DNA of 41,194 nt from Chloroflexota bacterium (lineage in GTDB: Bacteria; Chloroflexota; Anaerolineae; B4-G1). The stretch is taken from positions 1-41,194 of the forward strand of contig JAAZAN010000208.1 of assembly GCA_012514315.1 (NCBI GenBank), given 5' to 3'. Shown here piece after piece: positions 34,518 through 41,194 of the stretch. The notes under the pieces were generated by a model. The model was not told where the DNA came from. It ran no database searches and worked only from the letters and a program-made list of their open reading frames with translations. Position 1 is the first letter of the stretch. Each line of letters starts with the position of its first letter. Position numbers and translations under genes: made by a program.

Positions 34518-35707
34518 GTTCTCTCTCCATGGGTCGTGCGGATCCAGGTCACTGGTCTGCCTCCAAGCCGCGCAATCAGCGCCAGCCAGGTTCGCCAGAC
34601 GATGAACAGCGGCCCAGACAGAATCACCAGATAGGCCTTGAGCGGGGCTCTCTCTAAGACGAGACCGAAGAGCGGATACGCGAACAACACAGCCACCACA
34701 ACGGCCCAGGCTGTAACCAGGGCCGACGAGAAGACCAGGCCAATCTGCCAGTTGATCAGCAGCTGAATCAGCAGGACAGGGGCGCTCAGTATCGCGAGAG
34801 TTGAATAAGAAGGGAGGTACGCCTGAACAGCTCCATCTAGTAACGGCGGATCCCAACGTTTGATCCCTTCTGCAAGCAGACGACGTCCGAACCTCTGACT
34901 GGCGTCCCGGGTGCCACGCAGCCAACGTGCCCGCTGCGCTCGGGCCTGTGCCCACGTACGCGGCGCTTCACCACGACCGATCGCAGCCGGCTCGTACGCG
35001 ATCTTGACCCCCTCAAGGAGTAGACGCTGTCGCAGTTGATAGTCCTCCGTCAGACCCTCTCCCCAGCCGGTCCTGCGCAGCACATCTGCCCGAAAGCAGA
35101 TCGAGTCCCCCATATGCTTGGCCGACCAGCCCAGATTCGCACGACCCAGATTCTGGATCCGGTTGTCGATGAGGAACATCGCCCAGGTCAACGCAGGAAA
35201 CCATCCGTCATCGGGATTGCTGATGATGTGTTGCCCCTGAACTGCTTGGTCGCCCTGGGCCAGACGAGCATCCATGATACGAAGGAAATCCTCAGATACC
35301 CGTGTATCGGAGTCGAAAATCGCCACGGCATCGCAGCGATCGTCTAGGACACGTCGAAACAACCATGACAACGCTGCCCCTTTGCCTGTTCTTGGACCAT
35401 CGTTGCGTTCGTGCACGATCGCTCCGGCCTGTCGGCCCAGAACGGCAGTGTTATCCGAGCAGTGGTCTGCCACGATGTGGACACTGAAGAGGTCATGCGG
35501 GTAATCCAGTGCGCTCAACTGGCGGACAGTTGCCTCGATGACACTTGCTTCATCGTGCGCCGGCACCACGATTGCGAAGCGATGGACGGGTTCACGAGCG
35601 CGTGGATTCTGCGGCACGGCAGGGCGGACTGCTGCCAGTGCCAGGAGGCAGAGATACCCCAATGGCAACGCGCATACGATCAGGAGCAGGATGGATATCG
35701 TTGTCAT
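34514..35707 (-). CDS. Membrane-bound processive-type GT2 glycosyltransferase
   Basis: The 397-residue protein has one N-terminal helix, a cytoplasmic GT-A domain and about three C-terminal helices (from about 280), like the N-acetylglucosaminyltransferase and cellulose-synthase type. Catalytic motifs are complete: VVPAHDEASVI, FDSD with Asp132/Asp134, LTEDYQL with Asp222 as candidate base, and QRARW (258-262). This set, including Q-x-x-R-W, is typical of processive enzymes that make and push out a polymer. ATG at 35707 follows the previous stop after three bases. The product could be the backbone of a surface polysaccharide; the sugar is not readable from the sequence. Confidence 0.87.
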   Translation of the reverse strand: MTTISILLLIVCALPLGYLCLLALAAVRPAVPQNPRAREPVHRFAIVVPAHDEASVIEATVRQLSALDYPHDLFSVHIVADHCSDNTAVLGRQAGAIVHERNDGPRTGKGAALSWLFRRVLDDRCDAVAIFDSDTRVSEDFLRIMDARLAQGDQAVQGQHIISNPDDGWFPALTWAMFLIDNRIQNLGRANLGWSAKHMGDSICFRADVLRRTGWGEGLTEDYQLRQRLLLEGVKIAYEPAAIGRGEAPRTWAQARAQRARWLRGTRDASQRFGRRLLAEGIKRWDPPLLDGAVQAYLPSYSTLAILSAPVLLIQLLINWQIGLVFSSALVTAWAVVVAVLFAYPLFGLVLERAPLKAYLVILSGPLFIVWRTWLALIARLGGRPVTWIRTTHGERT

Positions 35708-35710
35708 GGC

Positions 35711-36901
35711 TCAGCCCACGTAAGGAAGTGGACTACCTCCGGTCCTCACCTTGTTCAGCGTCAGCAGAGAGTCAGCAAAGAACTTAGCAGCCCAATTGGG
35801 GTACTTGAGGCGTTCATACTGCCCGTATATCGGACAGGATCCGGCGATCGCCCCCCGGATATTCTTACTGGATGTGCGCAGGTCCTGAGTGCTGGCGACA
35901 TAGGCGATGGCTCTCTCAGCAGCGTTCAAGTATGCTTCGTCATCTCTGACCTCGTACATACGCAACCAGAGACGGCCCATCTGGCAGTCGCCGGTCAAGC
36001 AACTGGAGCGACTCGTCTCCCGCCAATCAGCCACGTAGGTGCTGGCCAGTCCACCGTCGGTGCGTTGACGCAAGAGAAGCATGTCGGCCGTCCGACTGGC
36101 GGCATCAATGTAACGCGCCTCACTGAGCAAGCAGCCGCATTCGAACAGCCCTTCAGCCGTGTAGGCAAGCGTGTGAGTGAACGGATCTCCGCCGTCGACG
36201 AACGTACAGCGCCGAAACCAGCCATCGGCGTCCTGATTCCGCAGCGCCCATTCCAGATTGCCCACGGCAGCATGAACATAGGCCTCACAGGCGAACCGCC
36301 GATTCAGCTCAAGGAGCGCCCACGCCACACGAGTATCGATTACCTTCTCAACGCCCAGATGTTGATGGTCTTTCCAGGAGCCACTGGGATCTTGAACCGC
36401 GACCAGCCAGTCTCCAGCGCGCACCGCCGCCCGCAGATACCGGTCGTCGCCGATGGCATCATAGGCGGCTATCCAGCCAAAGATCACCTGACCCGTGTCA
36501 AACACAATAGGGCCGGAATCTGAGCCTGTCCAATGACCCACGCCACCCTCCGGCGTCAGGTTTCCCAGAAGATAGTCAGCGAGAGAGAGAGCCAACGCTC
36601 GCAGCGCCGGACGGTCGAGTACCAAGGCAGCATTCAGCAGCGTCGGAACCGTGTAGCCAGTGGTCTCCGGGTAAGACGGGGCCCATCGACGGCGAAGCAG
36701 GTCAAAGCCCTTCGAGATGCCACCATCTCCGCCCGCGAGTCGGGCTCGCTCGATCCAGTCGACTGCTGCGCTCAGATGCTCGTGCAGTACCAGGCTCTTT
36801 GCCGACAACACGCCGTCGTGCAACCCAGCCAGGAGACGCCAGGGCGCATTCGAAGACTGACTGACAGACGCGGCACTTCCAGTGGATAGCAGGATCCTCA
36901 T
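35711..36901 (-). CDS. Predicted alpha/alpha-barrel (six-hairpin) protein of the polysaccharide locus
   Basis: I recognise a fold but not a specific function. The 396-residue protein is all helical, with repeated hairpins and aromatic/Gly-rich turns: GDGGISKGFDL, GVGHWTGSDSGPIVFDTGQV, VAVQDPSGSWKDHQ, RNQDADGWFRRCTF and ASTQDLRTSSKNIRGAIAG. This pattern occurs in six-hairpin glycosidases, in the C-terminal domain of glucuronyl C5-epimerases and in terpene-cyclase-like proteins. There is no clear signal peptide. ATG at 36901 directly abuts the stop of the GT2 gene (TAG then ATG) and GAGGGA lies about eight bases upstream. Roles in modifying or cutting a glycan are guesses from position. Confidence 0.75.
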   Translation of the reverse strand: MRILLSTGSAASVSQSSNAPWRLLAGLHDGVLSAKSLVLHEHLSAAVDWIERARLAGGDGGISKGFDLLRRRWAPSYPETTGYTVPTLLNAALVLDRPALRALALSLADYLLGNLTPEGGVGHWTGSDSGPIVFDTGQVIFGWIAAYDAIGDDRYLRAAVRAGDWLVAVQDPSGSWKDHQHLGVEKVIDTRVAWALLELNRRFACEAYVHAAVGNLEWALRNQDADGWFRRCTFVDGGDPFTHTLAYTAEGLFECGCLLSEARYIDAASRTADMLLLRQRTDGGLASTYVADWRETSRSSCLTGDCQMGRLWLRMYEVRDDEAYLNAAERAIAYVASTQDLRTSSKNIRGAIAGSCPIYGQYERLKYPNWAAKFFADSLLTLNKVRTGGSPLPYVG

Positions 36902-37813
36902 CTACACATCCCTCAATCTAGCAGACAGGTGGCGCAATGACACTACCGTGCGGCCAGCCCGCCCGCCACTGGCCAGGAATAACAGCTTGTGGACACCGAT
37001 CTTCAGCGCGGTGAAGCCACAGATCAACTTCTTGAGCATCCAGGCCGCCCTGTCCCCGTAATGTTTGCGGAAGAAACGCACGCGGCTGCGGTAGAGATCT
37101 GCCTCACGCTCGGATCTCCGGTTCTGACTGCTGCCACTGCCGAGATGGACCACTCTCGCCGCCGGCTGGTACCATACTTGCCAGCCTCTTTCGCGCATCG
37201 CGTAACACCAATCCACCTCTTCCGCGTACATGAAGTACCCCTCATCCAGCCCGCCCACCTCCTCAAATGCCTCTCGCCGGACCAGCATGCACGCCCCTTC
37301 CACGTAGTCCACTATCTGTGGTCCCTTGTCCTCCTCAGGACCGTGGCTGGGATACCATGGCTCATACACTAATCTCCCGGATCCAGTGAGGATCAGCAGT
37401 TCGCGAAACAGCGTGGGAAAGGGCGTGTGTGAAGCCTGGAAACTCCCGTCTGGGTTCAGCAACTGCGCCCCGACGATGCCCGCTCGCGGCTCGGTATCGG
37501 CCAGGTTCCATAGCGACTGCACAGCGCCGGGTGTAGTGATTGCATCACTGTTGAGGAGCAATGCATAACGTCCTCGACAGTTCGCCATTCCCTGGTTGTT
37601 GGCCCGCGCAAACCCCACATTTTCGTCATTCTCAATCAGACACACCTGGGGGAAGAGCTGACGAAGCATCGTCTGACTCCCATCTTCTGATCCATTGTCA
37701 ACAACGATTACTTCGTACGCGAAATCAGTCACCGTATCCTCAATAGATCGGAGGCAGTTCGCCAACATCTCACGCGTGTTCCAGTTCACAACGATGATTG
37801 ATAGATCAAGCAT
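36902..37813 (-). CDS. GT2 glycosyltransferase (rhamnosyltransferase-like)
   Basis: The 303-residue cytoplasmic enzyme has [26 protein letters not shown] and the DXD-like LLLNSDA in the donor site, followed by [18 protein letters not shown] and [14 protein letters not shown], typical of rhamnosyl- and related transferases that act on lipid-linked oligosaccharides. ATG at 37813 has AGGTG about seven bases upstream. It follows the frameshifted ligase gene after 68 bases and runs directly into the alpha/alpha-barrel gene. The basic C-terminus ([12 protein letters not shown]) may contact the membrane. Sugar specificity cannot be stated. Confidence 0.88.
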   Translation of the reverse strand: MLDLSIIVVNWNTREMLANCLRSIEDTVTDFAYEVIVVDNGSEDGSQTMLRQLFPQVCLIENDENVGFARANNQGMANCRGRYALLLNSDAITTPGAVQSLWNLADTEPRAGIVGAQLLNPDGSFQASHTPFPTLFRELLILTGSGRLVYEPWYPSHGPEEDKGPQIVDYVEGACMLVRREAFEEVGGLDEGYFMYAEEVDWCYAMRERGWQVWYQPAARVVHLGSGSSQNRRSEREADLYRSRVRFFRKHYGDRAAWMLKKLICGFTALKIGVHKLLFLASGGRAGRTVVSLRHLSARLRDV

Positions 37814-37881
37814 TGATCAGCACCTAGAGAGCGTAGCTTCAACCTTCGGGCGAATTCGGGCGCAAACAACACCTCGATGCC

Positions 37882-39302
37882 CTATGGGCTTGGCGCGACG
37901 GCGTACGGGTCAGGCGAGATCATATCATCCGATACATCCATATTGGATAGCGCCACCATTCCACCCAGGAGCACCCAACTGTACACGGCATAGTCGAAGC
38001 CTGCGATCGTCTGGGTGTACACAAACGGGAACATCCAGTCGCCCAGACCCATCGCGATGATGCAGCCTATGCACCCGGCCAGACCCGCCACGGCAAAACC
38101 TTCGCCGAATCCACTCGTGCCTCGCAGACGCATACACAATCTGTACCCTGTCCACGCCAGAGCCGCGAAGAACCATAGGCAGAACAGAAGCCCCACGATT
38201 CCCATCTGTGATAGCACATCGACATAGTTGCTATGCGTGGCCATTGCCTGCCCGGGGAAATAGGACATGTAGTATACGGCGTAGCCCGCAGGTCCCGTTC
38301 CGAAAAGAAAGTGCTTGCGTGTTACCTGCCAGTTGAACAACCAGGCACTGAGGCGAGTTTCGCCGCTTTCGGCACGTTCAGCCGCCCAGACAGTGGTCGA
38401 GTAGTACTCCCAGTTCAGGCCCACATAGATGGCAATCAGCAGCAGCACGATCAGAAACAGTTTCCTGGACTTCAGCAAGCTGATCACCACCAGGGCTGCG
38501 AGTGACGGCAACCAACCCGAGAGCCAGGTCACTCGCACGACAAAGTAGATAACTATCCAGATCAATACAGCAATCAGAAGCGCCAGCCGTGCCCAGTGAG
38601 AGAGTCTCCCATTGAACAACGCCTGCGCGTATGCAAGCGACACGAACCACAGGGAGAATAGCCCTCCTGTGTTAAGAAGGGGATACTCACAGGAAGCAAG
38701 TAGTCGGCAAGAGAAAGAACACCAATCAGGATGATCGAGCCAAAAAGCAGCTTCAGCCACCGGACCTCGGAAATCGTGTTCACTGTCAGCAAGAAGGCGC
38801 CCGGCAACAGAACTAGGACGGCCAGTCCACCAAGTTGGACGAACGGCCATGACTTCCACACGATGACCAACGGGTCCCGGAAGACGTTGCTCCATCCATA
38901 GGATATTACAGCTGTGATAATGAATGCAAGTAGAGGCGCCGTCGTGTTGGACGGGCTCAGGTGTAACCGTCTCTCTCCCATCAGCATTCTGGCTACCCAG
39001 AGAGCAATGAAGACACCAGTCACCAACAGACTGATCACGATCCGGCTCTCGGTACCGGTGGGCAGTGAGAAACGCACGAATCCGGCAGCAAGTATGATCG
39101 CCAACACACCGTATTCACGCGATCCCGTAAGGGTCAGGATAAGGACAGGAGGGACGACTGCAGCAGCCATGACCATCTCAAGCGGCACACGAGTAGTGGC
39201 AACGCCGATGACCAACAGCCCTACCAGCAATCCAGCGATGACGGCCAGTCGCAACCATCCAAGCTCCGTCAGCGGGACCCTCTGTCGAATCATGCGGATC
39301 AT
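37882..39302 (-). pseudogene. O-antigen ligase/polymerase-like (Wzy/WaaL) gene with one frameshift
   Basis: Two frames together make one multi-pass protein of about 473 residues. The N-terminal part starts at ATG 39302 (ATGA overlap with the GT4 gene) and reads through LIGVLSLADYLLPVSIP. The C-terminal part resumes in another frame with LNTGGLFSLWFVSLAYAQALF and ends at 37882. It holds the family signature ATHSNYVDVLSQMGIVGLL, with its outer-loop His, and GTGPAGYAVYYMSYFPG. The break is at a run of four G at 38679-38682 (CCCC on the coding strand); one more C restores the frame. It would polymerise or ligate the lipid-linked glycan outside the membrane. The break may be a sequencing error, a real mutation or phase variation. 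Confidence 0.85.
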
Positions 39303-40507
39303 CTGACTTGGGCCTCCCGCTGTCTCTCCACAACGCGCTGCAGGAAGGTGTCCAGCCTATCCCCGATGCGATCCCACCCGTACCGTTCTTGCACCAGGCT
39401 TCGACCGCTGCAGGCCAGTCTCGCCCGCAGCGACTCGTCACCCAAGAGCCGAACCACTGCGCCGGCAAACTCGGCAGGTTCATCGGCGAGCAGGATACTC
39501 TCACCGTCGATCACCTCCAGCCCTTCGGCGCCCTTGCTGGTTGATACGACCGGTGTACCCAGAGCCATCGCCTCCAGGATCTTCAGACGCGTGCCCCCTC
39601 CGGCCAACAGTGGCACGACACAGCCCCAGCTTTGGGCCACTGCTGGCTCGATATGTTCAAGGTAACCTGTGAGCACAACGCTCTTGCTCAGCGCCAGGCG
39701 ATTCAACGGGACACCATCGGTGCGCCCAGTAATGCGCAGGACCACATCAGGCCGCTCGGCGAGAATAAGGGGAAAGACCGTAGTGAGAAAGTACTCCATA
39801 GCTTCAAAGTTCGCCCAGTACGTCATTGCGCCGTGAAATATCAGCGTATCGTTCACCGGGGCGCCCCAGTCACCCTCGTATCTCTCCAGACTCACTCCGT
39901 TCGGAACGATCTCCACGGGACGAAAATCCGGCGCCACTCTGTGCAGTAGTGCGCGCTCTGGATCAGACACCACAGTGCATCCATCAACATGCCTCAGCAG
40001 ATAACGCACATAGTGTCGCTGTTTCCACCAGGTAAGTCCATAGCGTACCCTCTTCACCCAGGAACGCTGTCGAGCGAACTGCTCGAATATCACCGCGAGC
40101 TCTAGCTCCTCGAAAACCATCGGGGTACCGTGCAATAACAGCGCATACGGCACGGACTCTATCTCTGAAGCCAGAACGATGTCAAAGGGCTGATCCGCCG
40201 TGACCGTCTCAACAAGAGCCCGCATCCCTCTGCTGTGAGTGTCCACCATCGAGCGTGGGCGGGTGGAGAAGAGGCCCAACAGCGCTCTCAGCCGATTGGG
40301 GCGGAACTCCTGATATGGCGTAGTGTGTATTCTGCGGCAGTACTGCTCCATTACCTCAGACTGCGTCGATGAGATGTCCCCATCAGTGAAAGCTAGCAGT
40401 TCGACATCGTGCTTCCTCGAAAGATGTTTGATCAAGCTGAACACACGGATTCTGGCGCCATTGTCAGGCGGATATGGGAACCAGCGTGAGATGAAGAGTA
40501 TCCTCAT
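39299..40507 (-). CDS. GT4 family glycosyltransferase
   Basis: This is a 402-residue GT-B enzyme. The N-terminus ILFISRWFPYPPDNGARIR is the acceptor-side start of this family, VVSDPER and VPNGVSLERYE mark the domain border, and the C-terminal donor-binding motif reads VVPLLAGGGTRLKILEAMAL, followed by GTPVVST. The layout resembles sugar transferases of the type that act after the first sugar of a repeat unit. ATG at 40507 has AGGAG about six bases upstream and overlaps the previous stop in ATGA. Its own stop overlaps the start of the ligase-like gene. Confidence 0.9.
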   Translation of the reverse strand: MRILFISRWFPYPPDNGARIRVFSLIKHLSRKHDVELLAFTDGDISSTQSEVMEQYCRRIHTTPYQEFRPNRLRALLGLFSTRPRSMVDTHSRGMRALVETVTADQPFDIVLASEIESVPYALLLHGTPMVFEELELAVIFEQFARQRSWVKRVRYGLTWWKQRHYVRYLLRHVDGCTVVSDPERALLHRVAPDFRPVEIVPNGVSLERYEGDWGAPVNDTLIFHGAMTYWANFEAMEYFLTTVFPLILAERPDVVLRITGRTDGVPLNRLALSKSVVLTGYLEHIEPAVAQSWGCVVPLLAGGGTRLKILEAMALGTPVVSTSKGAEGLEVIDGESILLADEPAEFAGAVVRLLGDESLRARLACSGRSLVQERYGWDRIGDRLDTFLQRVVERQREAQVR

Positions 40508-41194
40508 GGCTGTCTCCTGACATCGACGATCTGGTGTCCCCAGCGGCCTCTGTAGGCGTCAAAGATGGCCTGCAGCATTGCGCGCCGCTGTACACGCTTA
40601 TGTCGCCACTTGGCCCGCAGACTCCAGCTCATTAGAGTGCGCAGGTACTCCACAAACAACGTGTGGATCCAAGGCCCCGGCCCTGCATCCGTAGCCTTCA
40701 GAAAAAGCAAGCGATTACGTGTCATATAATAGTGAATCAGGGGCGAGTCAGCCTGCGCCTTGGGCGAGATCTTGTGCCAGATATGTGCCAGGGGCACGTG
40801 CACGACCCGGAAGCCTGTTCTGGCCGCTCGCACGCACCACTCCGTATCCTCGTAGTAGACGAAGAACCGCTCATCAAGCATACCGGCTTGCTCCAGCACC
40901 GCCCGGTTTACCAGCATCGCGCAACCGGCAACGAAATCTACCTCCCGTGGCGTCAGACCAAACTGTCCCACGTCTTGCTCATCGAGCCCCTCCATCCGCG
41001 TGCTGCCCCGATGCCAATCGATGACCCCACTTACGGACCAGATGACATCTGGCTGCTCGTGGTAGTAGACCGTCGGCCCAGCGATGCCAACGGTTGGGCT
41101 GGCCTCCGCTGCGTCCACCAAGATGCGTACGAAGGCTGGGTCGACTACGGTGTCGTTATTCAGCAGGAGTGCATAGTCCGCTCCTTGACCCATC
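40504..41194 (-). CDS. GT2 glycosyltransferase, N-terminus beyond window
   Basis: Only the C-terminal 229 residues are in the window. The Met at 41193 is internal, because the sequence begins just before the donor-site motif YALLLNNDTVVD and the usual nucleotide-binding start (about 80 residues) is missing. VDFVAGCAMLVNRAVLEQAG and FFVYYEDTEWCVRAARTGF match the rhamnosyltransferase-like GT2 group, as in the protein at 36902. The stop overlaps the GT4 start in ATGA. A C-terminal basic, amphipathic part (about 195-225) may lie on the membrane. Confidence 0.88.
   Translation of the reverse strand, partial: MGQGADYALLLNNDTVVDPAFVRILVDAAEASPTVGIAGPTVYYHEQPDVIWSVSGVIDWHRGSTRMEGLDEQDVGQFGLTPREVDFVAGCAMLVNRAVLEQAGMLDERFFVYYEDTEWCVRAARTGFRVVHVPLAHIWHKISPKAQADSPLIHYYMTRNRLLFLKATDAGPGPWIHTLFVEYLRTLMSWSLRAKWRHKRVQRRAMLQAIFDAYRGRWGHQIVDVRRQP

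Noticed and set aside
34518..34955. N-terminal extension of wecB
   Set aside because: It is a shadow of the membrane GT2 gene; the classical start MKVLTVFGTRPEAIK at 34517 is preceded by GGAGAG.
35411..36523. Plus-strand open frame of 370 residues
   Set aside because: It is antisense to the membrane GT2 and alpha/alpha-barrel genes, both of which have conserved motifs and good starts.

Overview
The window is about 41 kb of a bacterial chromosome in which every supported gene reads right to left, on the minus strand. The content suggests a member of the Chloroflexota (Anaerolineae-like). This rests on secreted DUF11 proteins ending in short Y-(L/V)-P-hydrophobic tails, large FG-GAP/PKD and two-component-propeller surface proteins, and many ArnT/PMT-like membrane glycosyltransferases in a glycan locus. 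The taxonomic call is inference; there is no rRNA or other marker gene. I see no tRNA, CRISPR array, insertion sequence or phage gene.

Region A (41194 to about 19201) is a long, tightly coupled surface-glycan gene string. In transcription order it holds a GT2 glycosyltransferase cut by the window edge, a GT4 glycosyltransferase, an O-antigen ligase/polymerase-like gene broken by one frameshift, another GT2, an alpha/alpha-barrel protein, a membrane GT2, a canonical UDP-GlcNAc 2-epimerase (wecB) and three different GT-C-type multi-pass proteins. These are followed by an acetyltransferase, a DegT-type aminotransferase and a Gfo/Idh dehydrogenase, then a polyprenyl-phosphate-sugar synthase-like GT2 with an SMR-type small transporter, a second epimerase of the WbpI type, an FAD oxidoreductase, a membrane-plus-propeller protein of unknown role and an acyltransferase-3. 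Nine junctions across the glycan genes are 4-base ATGA or GTGA stop/start overlaps. Dehydrogenase, aminotransferase, acetyltransferase and epimerase together fit a route to a UDP-2,3-diacetamido sugar such as UDP-ManNAc3NAc or its uronic acid. The UDP-GlcNAc 6-dehydrogenase that the uronic acid would need is not in the window, nor is a Wzx or ABC exporter or an initiating phosphosugar transferase.

Region B (19020 to 11852) holds three ArnT/PMT-like GT-C glycosyltransferases, with a Tat-exported deacetylase-like protein between the second and third. With the three GT-Cs of region A this makes six. The GT2/SMR pair at 24.5-25.7 kb could supply the polyprenyl-phosphate sugar donor used by some of them.

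Region C (11729 to 1) encodes four large exported proteins. These are a membrane-anchored protein in which a seven-repeat Reg_prop propeller is nested inside an Asp-box propeller, a PQQ-type propeller with DUF11, a DUF5060 glycoside hydrolase whose barrel carries two inserted beta-sandwich domains, and an FG-GAP/Ig/PKD adhesin-like giant that runs off the left edge. That last gene is open from 3171 to base 1 (at least 1057 codons) and contains near-identical 264-bp PKD repeats. A good sigma-70-like promoter and a leader stem-loop lie before the PQQ gene, and an extended -10 promoter lies before the FG-GAP gene, so region C seems to be expressed separately from the glycan string.
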